DNA from: Erythrophleum ivorense | Taxonomy: Eukaryota > Streptophyta > Magnoliopsida > Fabales > Fabaceae | Assembly: GCA_026724425.1 (NCBI GenBank) | Contig: JAIUCV010001104.1 | Coordinates: forward strand, 62,001 to 126,000 | Length of the DNA: 64,000 nt | Direction of reading: 5' to 3' | Shown here: positions 45,248 to 56,255 of the stretch, one piece after another | Layout: each line of letters starts with the position of its first letter | Numbering within the stretch: the first letter of the stretch is position 1 | Program-made: the position numbers and the translations under genes | The notes under the pieces: model-generated | What the model saw: the letters and a program-made list of their open reading frames with translations, nothing else | Databases searched by the model: none | Told to the model about the DNA's origin: nothing

Positions 45248-48200
45248 TCATTGTAATCCATCTTCTTTCCATATTTCTCTAAGGAGCTGATATCTTACAG
45301 TCTTTCTGCGTCCATATCCTTTTGGCATCCACTCTGATGAATTGGTTGTTGTTCCAGGAGAAGAGATTATAGAGTTGATAGATGTATCTATGTCGTCGAG
45401 CTCATCGTCGCTCGTGTATTGTTTCTTATATACCGATGATCCGGTTTCGGATAGTGATGGATTGTTTAACTCTCCTATGAAATGTTTTATGGAATCCGCA
45501 GATGGCATTAAGTAGATTGTTGGCGATGCAGCGCAAGGGAAGACTACGATGCAATCGTTGTCTTCCTCTGTTAAGCCCTGAGTTGAAGACAAAAAAAGCG
45601 TCAAAACACACATTCACAGTGATCATTGCAGCCATAGAAGACTGTTTTTTCTAACCTCGGAATTCAGAACATCGAATAGCCTTCTCGGGATTCTGTGCGG
45701 GTTAAACTCATCCGGGACAAAGTTTCGAAGAACTCTCTTGATTATTGGTGGACCAAGCGTTGGACAAACCTTAAGACATGATCAAGAAGAAGTAAAATTA
45801 GCTCTCTTCTTGTGTCTTGGAGCAAGAAGAGTGAGTTTTGAGTGTAATTACCTCTTTTCTTGTGGATTTGTCTGCAAGCATTTTGAATGGAAGCATCATT
45901 AGATCGCCTAACGAGTTAAGTAGATGGAACAGTCTGAAATTTTCACTCTCTAGTTTCTCATTAGTGTTGCGGTCCTCAACTTTGTTTCTACCAGATTTGT
46001 CTTCTCTTTCCTCGAATTGATCCTCGAGCCATCTAGACCAAGTTCCAATCTGCAAATGGCAAAACACAAGACTTACATACCAAAAGTAACGTTTCTTGTA
46101 GGTCAGAACATTGTTCATTTGAGCTTAAGTTACCGCGTTTTTTAGCTGTGCACCGGCCCCAAAACTTGCTTTTCCGGCTGGAATCGGAAGAACATTGATG
46201 TCGCTGATCGGATCAGAGACAGGATCTGTCGGCATTTCACCCACGGACTCACGGAGTATCGCGTTGAACATTGCTACATCAAGTCTACTGATCAACTGTT
46301 CCATAACCTGAAAACAGAAGCAAATTAAGCAGCTATAACAAGAAACTTTCAAGATTAGGTTCCATTTCGATTCCATTTCGGTTCGGTTCCATTTCAATTT
46401 GATAAACCGAAAAAATCGAACTAAAAGCTAATCTCATACCAATTTAGCAAGCATAGGTAAACAACCACACTCTTGTCTTGAGCCTCTAAGAGGACAAAGT
46501 CTTTCACAGGCAGCTCTAAAGGCATTCTTCCATAGCTCTATAGCATATAGTCCCTGGTTCTTGTGACCTAACCGTCTTTTCCCCGAAATCTTCCTCGATA
46601 TCGATCCTTTAACCGCTGCTGATTGCATATACGGTGTCATACTCTGCAATGAGATTCCACTTTCGCATTAACGGTTTGATGATTTACAAACCCTATTTGG
46701 AAAAAAATTTCTTTTTGGATTTACCTGCCACCAAACTGATTTAACAACTCTTGAGAAGATCCAAGACTCGAACTTCTCCAATGCCGCAAGAAATGCTCGA
46801 GGATCTTCCCATTCATCTGAACCGGCTTTACTAGAAACAAGGTTCAGTTTCTCCATACCGCGGCTTAAGATTGCTCGAAGCACAATCGAATTTGATAGCC
46901 AAAATGTTAACCTATAGAAACAAACAATGTTATTTTTTTACGCCAAGATACGACCATCAAAGTATAAAGATGTTGATATGGTTATAATACCTTGGAACAT
47001 CATTTCCACAAGCTTTAGAAACCAATATCAATCCAGAAACTGCGGCTCTAGCCGCGGAAGCTCTCTTGGAATGATCATTTTCTTTACAAGCATGAAGATA
47101 AAACCTAGAGAGACGGCGAGCAGGAGCATGAACTTTGCTCATTGAGCTACTATGCTCAGCGACCACAGAGTAAACAGCTGCTTCAAGAGCCGCTGCTTCC
47201 TTTAGTTCATCTTCAAGCATCTCTGTTCTAGGCTCTTGCGGAGTTATTAAACCTAACTTGTTGCTCACTCCATTCGCATTTTTCCGACTATCATCAGTGA
47301 TCTTATTGGTTCCGGTTCCGTCAAAATGCAACTGAATAGACTTGAGTTGTTTGAGTCTTGGAATACCTTCCATGCCTAGAGTCTTTCTTCCTAAGGCAAG
47401 AGTGTTTGTGCGAAGTTTCATCTGTTTTCTTGCTGCGTCCGGAGGTAACGGAGAAGGAACGGATCTGATCTCAGAGAACTGTTTCTTGAGAAGGGGATTT
47501 GTATCGTTCTTGTGTTTTTGATCAGTCTCTGGGTTTATAACTACTGATTGATTGCTCTGTCTTTTTCTTTCTTCTTCTCTTAGTAGATTCTCGATCTCGG
47601 AGACGAGTGCTGCTTCGTTGTTGCTGTGCTTCAGCGTTACATGTTTCCAACCTTTCTTCTCTTCTCCGTTCTTCTCCGCCTCTGTGTTCTGTTTTGATTC
47701 AACGGTTTAAGATATTTAGTCTTTAGTATTTGTTCAAGAACACTAATATGAAACTCAACTCTTGGAATTTTGATACAAATTGTGTTTTTAAGAATCAGAT
47801 CTTGATAGGCTTAATTATTTCTAACATTAGTGATTTTAATTTATTATTAGAAAATATATATATATATATATGAAAAAGCATCTCTAACATCCAAATTTCA
47901 CTGAGCTGCATGTATTTTGTCAACAATGCCATAGATTTTGTAGATGCTTCTAACAAATTTTAATAATTGTACGAGTATTTATTAAAATTGTTAAACAAAA
48001 TGCGCTAATTGATTAGATAAAAACATTTCGCAATTATTGGTTAATCATACATATGTTTAACTTTACAAAGAAAAAAACATAGAATTTTCTTAGCCAATTT
48101 ATTTAAAAAAATAATCGAATAAACTTAGGCATAGACGTGCGTACCTCAGATCCAATTTCCAACACAAAACATCACTAATCAAAAGATTATAATAAAGAAA

Positions 48201-48871
48201 AAAGAATAATAAAAAAATGAAATGCGTACCGTAGAATTAGCATCACACATAGCTGAGAAAGAAACCCTCCGTGTAGAAGAAGACACCGACGAAGCATCAT
48301 CATCGTCGTCCGTCAACGACGCCAAACTAAACTCACTACCATCTTTATCCACCGATCCTCTCATCTTCGGCTGCGATGAACAGCTACTCCGATAACCTTC
48401 ATCCTCATCATCTCCGGCCGGCTCAATAGTTAGATAAATCTCAGCGCTCGCATCGTTCCTCGAGCTCTTCTTGAAAGTAAACGGAGCTCCCACGGGAACA
48501 CAATTGGTCAACACGCCGTAATCCGCAAGATTTACCACGGCGGAGCCAAGAAGCTTGTTCTTGACACCCTTATCTTTCTTCTTGGCGTCGTAGACATTAA
48601 GTTCAAGAAGATTCTTCTGGAACTTGTTGTCTGCGCCGCCTTTGGGTTCTAACGTTAAGGTTAGCCTAAAGGACTCGTTGAACATGATCGTGTCTTTGCC
48701 CACGACCGCGATGAACGAGCCTGAGTTGTTTTCTCCGTTTTCCCATTTGAGAAGGACGCATTGTGCAGGGACTTGGCTCGTTGGCCATGGCTTTAGTTCC
48801 TTGATTGAGATTAAATACTCAACGAACACTCCGTTGTCTCTACGGCTCTTTGTTCTAAGACCTAACACCAT
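45248..48871 (-). CDS. NT-C2 (EEIG1/EHBP1) domain protein
   Basis: Eight exons on the minus strand: 48871-48230, 47688-46991, 46911-46725, 46643-46440, 46307-46134, 46049-45852, 45769-45656, 45577-45248; 848 residues, frame consistent throughout. Residues about 1-150 form an NT-C2 domain (FVEYLISIKELKPWP, LLKWENGE, LELNVYD, GSAVVNLADYG), followed by an acidic, Ser-rich linker and a long helical region with a DIL-like character (LRAILSRGMEKLNL, ALEKFESWIFSRVVKSVWW, DVAMFNAILRES, LLNSLGDLMMLP). Such plant proteins are thought to act at membranes, possibly in chloroplast or nuclear positioning, but the role of this one is not established. Matches an unnamed A. thaliana gene near At5g43230. A truncated copy of its 3' end lies at 31369-32318. 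Confidence 0.88.
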
Positions 48872-49832
48872 TTTTCTTTTTTCGAATTTCTTGATGTAGA
48901 AATGAAAGTGATTGTTGATTTATGGTTTCCTTTATTTTGGGTTATAATGGAGTTCATGTTTTGAGACGAGTAATAAACAAAACCACCGGCCTAAAAGCGG
49001 ACGTGGGTTGCACCATTTTTTATTTTTCTTCTTTATTATACAAGCATGAATGATCATATTAATGCTCTCTCATATACCTTGGGCTTTTTATAAACAAAAA
49101 TTTACTCAATTGATTTTTCTTTTTCTTTTAAATTATCTTTAATAAGTAGTAGTAGTAATACCTTTTTACTATCGTTTTGATTTAAGGGTATATTGTTGTG
49201 GGTTGGAAATTTTTTTAAGTCTAAACTCTCAAGTCTCAAATCAATTCTATAGTTTATTACTCGGATTGAGACTCAACGGCATCATAGTTACATTGTCATT
49301 TTTGGTACGCTCATGGACAGATCTCAAGTCTTAAAACTCCCAAATGATACTTCAAAAGACACTCAATATCATACAAAACGCATAACAACTGGAAGTGAAC
49401 GAACAACCATGTCCAATGGTTACCTAGTCATAAAACCGAATCTTCGAACTCAATCCTAGATATTGCAATCTTACCATCATAACCTTTGTCATAAAAACCT
49501 AACCACAAACACATGACCAAAACCCTCAAAGATGCAAAAAGTGTTGAGGAACTACAAGCGATGACATGGACCGGTACATGAAAACTAGTCCCTCAAGATC
49601 TGTTCAAGCACAATTTAATTGGATGTTGAGCACTGACTGCTTTCACAATAGCTTAGCATAACCACCAATTTACAGTTCTCAATCTTTAACTCTTAAAAGA
49701 TGTCTTGTCTCTATATAAACTGAAGACAAACACGAATCAACCAATCTTGAGTAGATTTGCTTCAACTTTAGTGCATCATCACACTTGAACAGTGTTCCTT
49801 AAAAGTTACAATAGCTCCTGGAATTGTGCAAT
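48872..49832. other. Intergenic, upstream of NT-C2 gene
   Basis: AT-rich non-coding DNA, likely including the promoter of the minus-strand gene. No recognisable feature other than the target site of the retrotransposon at its right edge. Confidence 0.5.
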
Positions 49833-49837
49833 GTAGT

Positions 49838-50261
49838 TGATACGTTCGTGGACCAACGACCACCTATCCTATATCAGTACTCAAGAAGGAACAGGCCAAG
49901 GCCTCAGACTTAAACAGGGCCACGCAGGGGAAGAAGTGCACGAGGCCCATTCTATATCTGATCAGGAAGGATTGACGAGGAATGGAAGTTTGTTAGTAAC
50001 GGAATAAGGGGATTGGACGAAAGGGAATCAATTCGTTGAGCTATTTCTCAGGGATCGCCAACAGTGCACGTGGGCTGTCGAGGAGGATCCTCATTAGTAT
50101 TTAGTCATGCTTTCGTAGTGTAGAAAAGGATCAATTGTATTGGTCATCTGTGGAGGAGAGAGAGAGCTCCTTTTGTAATTCTCTCAAACGATTTCACGAT
50201 ATCAATACAGAAATATTCCTTTTTCTCTGTTTGTTACTCAAATCTGCCTTTTCTCTTATCA
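49838..50261 (+). repeat. 5' LTR
   Basis: Starts TGATACGTTCG and ends CTCTTATCA. Contains GTAGTGTAG, a GAGAGAGAGAG tract and pyrimidine-rich end. Confidence 0.96.
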
Positions 50262-50263
50262 AT

Positions 50264-50274
50264 TGGTATCAGAG
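50264..50274 (+). other. Primer-binding site, initiator tRNA-Met
   Basis: TGGTATCAGAG two bases after the LTR, complementary to the 3' end of plant initiator tRNA-Met, the usual primer of these elements. Confidence 0.9.
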
Positions 50275-50296
50275 ACTTTTTTCGATCCTTTTCGGG

Positions 50297-53200
50297 ATGG
50301 CTCCGAAACCTGATGTCACAAAGGCGGTGGAGGATTTGCAACGCGATGTGGGTAAAATCGCGGAGTTAGAGAAAAACGTTGAGGTGCTGCTCGGGAAGAT
50401 GAGTATCTTGGAGCGGATCGAGCAGCATATGCAGGAAGAGTCGTTAGCCAGGAAGCAGAGGGAAGTGCCAGCTTCTGGGTCAGCGTCGATCGTGGACCGG
50501 GAAAAACAACCGGAGAGTGTTGGGGCGTCATCGGGCGTTTTCGCCACCCAAACGGGACCAGCGATGTTTGCCGTGAACCAGGGTCCGTTAGCTGTCAACG
50601 TGACGACGACCGGTCTTTCCCATACTGAGCCACTCACGCGGAAGTTGGAGATTCCGGTGTTCGATGGTGAAAACGCGGAGAGCTGGGTGCTCCGCGTCGA
50701 GCAGTATTTCGAGCTGGGTAGCTTCTCAGAGGAGGAGAAGCTCCGCGCGGTTCGTATGTGTTTCGATGACGAGGCACTTCTGTGGTACCGGTGGGAGCGC
50801 GATCGGAACCCATTTCTGACTTGGAAACAACTCAAATCTCGGGTGTTGGAGCAGTACTCGACAACCCATGACACGAGCGCCGGCGAACGCCTACTGACGT
50901 TACGACAGGAGGAGTCGGTCAGGTCGTACTGTCGCGATTTCATCGCACTCGCGACTAACGCACCGGAGGTGTCCGAAACGGTGCTCGAGTGGGCGTTCTC
51001 CAACGGTCTCAAGCCGCGGATTCGGAAGGGGATGAAGATGTTCGGGCCGCGGAACTTGGAAAAAATGATGAGTGTGGCGAAGTTGGTCGAGGATTGGGAT
51101 CAGGAAGGCGACGATCGATCGTCCCACGGATCACCGGAGAGGGCGTCAAGGGGTCCGACGGGTCGCTCGAGCGTGTCATCGGGCAATCATAACCATGGGG
51201 CCGGCGGCGGGCCTATTTCGCACAGGCCCAAGTCCATTAATCACATGGGCAGTCAAACGTCGTCGTCTAAATCGGGGAGTTTCAACAACAACAATCCGCG
51301 AGGCCACAACCGGTTGAAGCCGCCGTTCAGACGATTGACACCGGCGGAGATTGAAAAGTGGAAGGCGGAGGGGCTTTGCTTCCAGTGCGACGAGAAATGG
51401 GGCAAAACCCACCAATGCTTGAAGAAAGAATTACAGATCTTAGTGGTATACGAGGATGGAACCGAGGAGATCTGGGACGGCGTGCGAGAGGAGCGCGCCG
51501 AGGAGGACCCTTCCGAGGTAACAGAGCTCGCCGAGCTATCCCTGAACTCTTTGGTCGGGATTTCCTCACCGAAGACGATAAAGCTGGTAGGTTACATTGG
51601 GACGGAACCCGTGGTGGTGATGATAGACAGCGGTGCGTCCCACAACTTCATAAGTATTCCGACGATTCAGCGTCTGGGGTTGACGCAGGACTCGACGGCG
51701 GGATATGGGGTTCTCACTGGAGGCAATATCACCGTTCGGGGTCAAGGGGTGTGCCGCGACATCACACTGGAGATGCAGGGGTGTACAGTGGTGGCAAGCT
51801 TCTTACCATTGGAGTTGGGCAGTTCCGATGTCATTTTAGGCTGTCAGTGGCTCGAAACGTTAGGGGATACACAAAACAACTGGAAGCTCCAGATTATGAA
51901 GTTTCAGGTGAACGGTGAATGGGTCACATTGCAAGGGGACCCCAGCCTGTGCTGTTCGGCGGTGTCTCTCAAATCTCTGTGGAAGACTCTCGAGCAGCAA
52001 GGTGGAGGTATGATTGTCGAATACAATGGGCTTCAGGCCGTCGGGGGTGTAGTGGAGCAACCCCCGGCTGGTTTGGTTGCCCTATTGGAGAAGTTCGCTG
52101 ATGTGTTTGCGGAACCCACGGGACTACCCCCTTCACGGGGCAGGGAACACTCGATTACGTTGGAGACAGGAGCAAGCCCTGTCAGTGTAAGGCCATTTCG
52201 ATACCCGCAGGTTCAGAAGGAGGAGATCGAACGACAAGTGGGAGCAATGTTAGCCGCGGGTCTCATTCGCGAGAGTGGGAGTCCTTTTTCCAGTCCCGTC
52301 CTATTGATCAAGAAAAAAGACGGCAGCTGGAGGTTCTGCGTCGACTACCGGGCTCTCAACAAAGTCACCATTCCCGACAGCTATCCGATTCCAATGATTG
52401 ACCAGCTTTTGGATGAGTTGCAGGGGGCGGTGGTGTTCTCGAAACTCGATTTACGTTCCGGTTATCACCAGATCTTGGTGAAGGCGGAGGATGTACCAAA
52501 GACGGCATTCCGGACACACGACGGGCATTACGAGTTCCTCGTGATGCCGTTCGGGCTATCCAACGCGCCCGCGACGTTCCAATCATTAATGAACGAGGTG
52601 TTTCGACCCTTTTTACGTCGTTTTGTCTTGGTGTTTTTTGACGACATACTGGTGTATAGCAGGAACGCCGCAGACCACCCTGAGCATCTTCGGCAGGTCT
52701 TGTCTGTACTCCAACAACACCAGCTTTACGCAAACCGCAAAAAGTGCCAATTTGGGAGTGCACAGATCGAATATTTGGGTCACGTCATTACCGCTGAGGG
52801 GGTGGCAGCGGATAAGGGCAAGATACACGCAATGACAGAGTGGCCACAACCGAGGAACGTGAAGGAACTGCGGGGATTCCTCGGCCTTACGGGATACTAC
52901 CGCAAATTTGTGAGGGGCTACGGGGCTGTCGCAAAGCCTCTTACAAATCTCTTAAAGAAGGAGCAGTTTCGGTGGACTGCAGAGGCCACTACCGCATTTC
53001 AACAGTTGAAGGAGGCTATGACAACAGTTCCAGTTCTGGCGTTACCGGATTTTTGCGCCCAGTTTGTGGTCGAGTCAGACGCGTCGGGGATAGGGCTCGG
53101 TGCCGTGCTGATGCAGAACCAACGCCCTATCGCTTACTTCAGCCAGGCCCTGACTGATCGCCAGAGACTAAAATCGGTGTATGAGAGGGAGTTGATGGCG

Positions 53201-54979
53201 ATTGTCTTTGCCATTCAGAAGTGGAGACATTACTTACTCGGCCGGAAGTTTGTCGTGAGGACAGATCAGAAGAGTTTGAAATTCCTGTTGGAGCAGCGCG
53301 AGATCAATTTGGATTATCAGCGGTGGTTGTCGAAAATTCTGGGCTTCGATTTCGAGATTCAGTATAAGCCGGGACTCGAAAATAAAGCGGCGGACGCATT
53401 GTCCCGTAAGATGTCCGTTCCAGAATTACTGGCGCTCTCCGTTCCAGCAGCCATACAGTTGGAAGCAGTGTGTGGCGCCGTGGATAAGGACCCGGAGCTT
53501 TCCAAACTCCGGGAAGAGGTGTTGAAGGATCCAACGTCACATCCTGACTATTCGGTCGTCCAAGGGCGACTCTTAAGGATGGGGAAGTTAGTAATTCCGA
53601 AAGAGTCCCCCTTGGTGGGTACGATACTTGCTGAGTTTCATGACAGTAAAGTGGGAGGACACGGGGGCATACTTAAGACACAGAAAAGAATTGGTGAACT
53701 TTTCTATTGGGCAGGGATGATGTCAGATATCAGAGGGTATGTGGCGGCTTGTCTTGTGTGCCAACGGCACAAGTACTCCACACTTGCTCCGAGTGGGTTG
53801 CTACAACCATTACCCGTCCCAGTAAGCATCTGGGAGGATATTTCCATGGATTTTGTCGAAGGACTACCGCGCTCAGAGGGGTATAATGCGGTTTTGGTGG
53901 TGGTCGACCGTTTATCAAAATATGCACACTTCATCGGGCTCAAACACCCGTTCACCGCAACGGAGGTGGCCCTGTTGTTTGTCAAAGAAGTGGTGAAACT
54001 ACATGGCTTTCCTCGCACCATCGTCTCTGACCGTGATAGAGTCTTCACCAGTCAGTTTTGGAGGGAGTTGTTTCGCCTGGCGGGTACCAAACTGTGCCTC
54101 AGTACAGCCTACCATCCTCAAACAGATGGACAGACGGAGGTGACCAACAGGGGGATGGAGACGTACCTCAGATGCTTTGCTAGCGACAAACCAAAGAGCT
54201 GGGCAAAATTCCTTCCGTGGGCGGAGCTTTTCTACAATACTTCTCACCATACTACCATCCAGATGACACCTTTTAAAGCTGTTTATGGGCGCGATCCCCC
54301 GGCTCTCTTGCGATATGAGAACGGGGCCACCAACAACGCTGACTTGGAGGCTCGGTTGCTGGAGAGAGATGCGATGCTCGAATTGCTCCGGGAGCACATC
54401 CACAAGGCTCAACAACTTGTGAAACAACGTGTGGACGGTCACCGGCGTGAGGTTGAGTTTGACGTAGGTGAGAAGGTCTTTCTCAAAATCCGACCGTACC
54501 GACAGCACACCCTAGCCCGTCGTGCAAATGAGAAGCTGTCGGCCAGGTTCTATGGTCCATACGAAGTTGAGGCTCGCGTGGGGAAGGTGGCTTATCGTTT
54601 GAGATTGCCGGCAGATGTGAAAATCCACCCTACGTTTCACGTTTCCCAGCTGAAGAAGGTCATCGGTGACACTCAACCGGTGTCACTTGTTCCACCACAG
54701 CTCAATGCTGAGGTAGTGTTGGAAGCATCACCAGAGGCGGTATTAGGCGAGAGAGTGAATGCCACTACGGGTCAGGAGGAGGTTCTCATTCGGTGGAAAG
54801 GACTACCGGACTATGAGAGTTCTTGGGAATGGAAGAGGGTGATACAAAGGCAGTTTCCGGAGTTTGACCTTGAGGACAAGGTCAATTTCAAAGGGGGGAG
54901 TAATGATACGTTCGTGGACCAACGACCACCTATCCTATATCAGTACTCAAGAAGGAACAGGCCAAGGCCTCAGACTTAA
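50297..54979 (+). CDS. Gag-Pol polyprotein of chromovirus
   Basis: One open frame of 1,560 residues from the ATG at 50297; an upstream in-frame ATG lies inside the LTR and is unlikely to be used. Order of domains: coiled-coil N terminus, Gag (around residues 110-215, ESWVLRVEQYFELG), a Cys/His knuckle (CFQCDEKWGKTHQC), aspartic protease (MIDSGASHNFIS), reverse transcriptase (FSKLDLRSGYHQI, FFDDILVYS), RNase H (ESDASGIGLGAVL), integrase with an HHCC zinc region (CLVCQRH) and DDE core (DFVEGLP, VSDRDRVF), then a chromodomain (IRWKGLPDYESSWEW). No stop or frameshift separates Gag from Pol. The last 25 codons, including the stop, are encoded by the 3' LTR. Confidence 0.95.
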   Translation: MAPKPDVTKAVEDLQRDVGKIAELEKNVEVLLGKMSILERIEQHMQEESLARKQREVPASGSASIVDREKQPESVGASSGVFATQTGPAMFAVNQGPLAVNVTTTGLSHTEPLTRKLEIPVFDGENAESWVLRVEQYFELGSFSEEEKLRAVRMCFDDEALLWYRWERDRNPFLTWKQLKSRVLEQYSTTHDTSAGERLLTLRQEESVRSYCRDFIALATNAPEVSETVLEWAFSNGLKPRIRKGMKMFGPRNLEKMMSVAKLVEDWDQEGDDRSSHGSPERASRGPTGRSSVSSGNHNHGAGGGPISHRPKSINHMGSQTSSSKSGSFNNNNPRGHNRLKPPFRRLTPAEIEKWKAEGLCFQCDEKWGKTHQCLKKELQILVVYEDGTEEIWDGVREERAEEDPSEVTELAELSLNSLVGISSPKTIKLVGYIGTEPVVVMIDSGASHNFISIPTIQRLGLTQDSTAGYGVLTGGNITVRGQGVCRDITLEMQGCTVVASFLPLELGSSDVILGCQWLETLGDTQNNWKLQIMKFQVNGEWVTLQGDPSLCCSAVSLKSLWKTLEQQGGGMIVEYNGLQAVGGVVEQPPAGLVALLEKFADVFAEPTGLPPSRGREHSITLETGASPVSVRPFRYPQVQKEEIERQVGAMLAAGLIRESGSPFSSPVLLIKKKDGSWRFCVDYRALNKVTIPDSYPIPMIDQLLDELQGAVVFSKLDLRSGYHQILVKAEDVPKTAFRTHDGHYEFLVMPFGLSNAPATFQSLMNEVFRPFLRRFVLVFFDDILVYSRNAADHPEHLRQVLSVLQQHQLYANRKKCQFGSAQIEYLGHVITAEGVAADKGKIHAMTEWPQPRNVKELRGFLGLTGYYRKFVRGYGAVAKPLTNLLKKEQFRWTAEATTAFQQLKEAMTTVPVLALPDFCAQFVVESDASGIGLGAVLMQNQRPIAYFSQALTDRQRLKSVYERELMAIVFAIQKWRHYLLGRKFVVRTDQKSLKFLLEQREINLDYQRWLSKILGFDFEIQYKPGLENKAADALSRKMSVPELLALSVPAAIQLEAVCGAVDKDPELSKLREEVLKDPTSHPDYSVVQGRLLRMGKLVIPKESPLVGTILAEFHDSKVGGHGGILKTQKRIGELFYWAGMMSDIRGYVAACLVCQRHKYSTLAPSGLLQPLPVPVSIWEDISMDFVEGLPRSEGYNAVLVVVDRLSKYAHFIGLKHPFTATEVALLFVKEVVKLHGFPRTIVSDRDRVFTSQFWRELFRLAGTKLCLSTAYHPQTDGQTEVTNRGMETYLRCFASDKPKSWAKFLPWAELFYNTSHHTTIQMTPFKAVYGRDPPALLRYENGATNNADLEARLLERDAMLELLREHIHKAQQLVKQRVDGHRREVEFDVGEKVFLKIRPYRQHTLARRANEKLSARFYGPYEVEARVGKVAYRLRLPADVKIHPTFHVSQLKKVIGDTQPVSLVPPQLNAEVVLEASPEAVLGERVNATTGQEEVLIRWKGLPDYESSWEWKRVIQRQFPEFDLEDKVNFKGGSNDTFVDQRPPILYQYSRRNRPRPQT
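54890..54900 (+). other. Polypurine tract
   Basis: AAAGGGGGGAG, three bases before the 3' LTR; primes plus-strand synthesis. It overlaps the polyprotein frame. Confidence 0.9.
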
Positions 54980-55327
54980 ACAGGGCCACGCAGGGGAAGA
55001 AGTGCACGAGGCCCATTCTATATCTGATCAGGAAGGATTGACGAGGAATGGAAGTTTGTTAGTAACGGAATAAGGGGATTGGACGAAAGGGAATCAATTC
55101 GTTGAGCTATTTCTCAGGGATCGCCAACAGTGCACGTGGGCTGTCGAGGAGGATCCTCATTAGTATTTAGTCATGCTTTCGTAGTGTAGAAAAGGATCAA
55201 TTGTATTGGTCATCTGTGGAGGAGAGAGAGAGCTCCTTTTGTAATTCTCTCAAACGATTTCACGATATCAATACAGAAATATTCCTTTTTCTCTGTTTGT
55301 TACTCAAATCTGCCTTTTCTCTTATCA
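54904..55327 (+). repeat. 3' LTR
   Basis: Same sequence and length as the 5' LTR; followed by the GTAGT duplication. Confidence 0.96.
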
Positions 55328-55374
55328 GTAGTTTTCAAACAATTGCCATATAACAAGTAAATCCGAACGCTAGT

Positions 55375-56255
55375 TCATACAAAGTCGCTGCACAGAAACA
55401 TCGGTGATTCGATAAGTTAAATCGTCTTTACCTGGTCACAATTTGCCAATCGGTTTCAAGGTGACTACATTCTAGCGAGTCCCTGACTTTATCCAATGCC
55501 CTCTTCCGGTGTTGTAGCAAAGCATCACTCTGATTCATCTCCTCTTCTTTCTTTCTCCTCGGTAACTTTCTTGAGAAGATCTTCCATTTTGATTCAAACG
55601 AGGAAGCTAAGGAGGGAATGAGACAAGACAAGCTCATCATCATTCACACGCAAAATGGCAAAGTTCAATTCTTTTATAGAGATGAAGAAAGATGATGTTT
55701 TGTAATAAGAGTACCTTGGCTTAAACAAGTGAACCCAGTGATGATGCAAGCACAAAGCCATGGTCTTCCTGCACTTGAAGCTTTTGCACCTCCTTTAATC
55801 TCACCATTGTGCTGCTTTAATCTGTAACAACAACAACAAAAGCACTTTGCCTTTTTCAAAAAGCCCCAAACTTTATTTGAAATTTGTGAACTGGAAATAA
55901 AAACTCATGCTTTACAAAATGGAATATCAATCAAAAACTAATCTTTTAATGGTGAATCACCCAAAATCAATTCAATTTTCAAAACAGTGTAAAAAAAAAA
56001 AAGGGAGAAGAGAAAGATGACGAACCGGCGAGTAAAATCGGTGGTGATGCCGACGTATGTTTTGATAGGTTCGTTTGTAGAGAGAATGAGATAAACGGAC
56101 CAGGATTTGGGTTTAGGGATCTTCGAGTTTTCTTGCGAAGAAGAAGATGAAATCGGAACTTGGGTTGGCAAACTTTTTAATTCTGGAGATTTAGGGGTAA
56201 GGTTGTGATTGCGAAGCTTCACGGACGGGAACGTCCTAGATATCAATCTCATCAT
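55375..56255 (-). CDS. GIY-YIG endonuclease-like protein
   Basis: Four exons on the minus strand: 56255-56026, 55821-55715, 55606-55432 and a tiny last exon 55387-55375; 174 residues. The N terminus (MMRLISRTFPSVKLRNH) is basic and Ser-rich and could target mitochondria. The GIY-YIG domain covers SWSVYLILSTNEP, TYVGITTDFTRRLKQHNG and GRPWLCACIITGF, the pattern of SLX1-type single-strand nucleases, but the RING part of SLX1 is absent. It then has a basic region (KIFSRKLPRRKKEEE). The last exon was chosen by splice signals only. The retrotransposon begins 42 bp past the stop and may alter its 3' UTR. Corresponds by position to At5g43210. Confidence 0.82.

Larger units (their letters stand above)
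49838..55327 (+). mobile_element. Complete Ty3/gypsy chromovirus LTR retrotransposon
   Basis: 5,490 bp with 5-bp target duplications GTAGT (49833-49837 and 55328-55332). Two LTRs of 424 bp (49838-50261 and 54904-55327) are identical as far as I can read them. A primer-binding site and a polypurine tract are in place and a single long polyprotein is intact with a C-terminal chromodomain. The compact size and short LTRs fit the Reina-type chromoviruses, but the clade is an inference. It lies between the NT-C2 and GIY-YIG genes, 42 bp beyond the predicted end of the latter. Confidence 0.96.

Noticed and set aside
50269..54508. Many long open frames overlapping the polyprotein, both strands
   Set aside because: Shadow frames of the GC-richer retrotransposon coding sequence.
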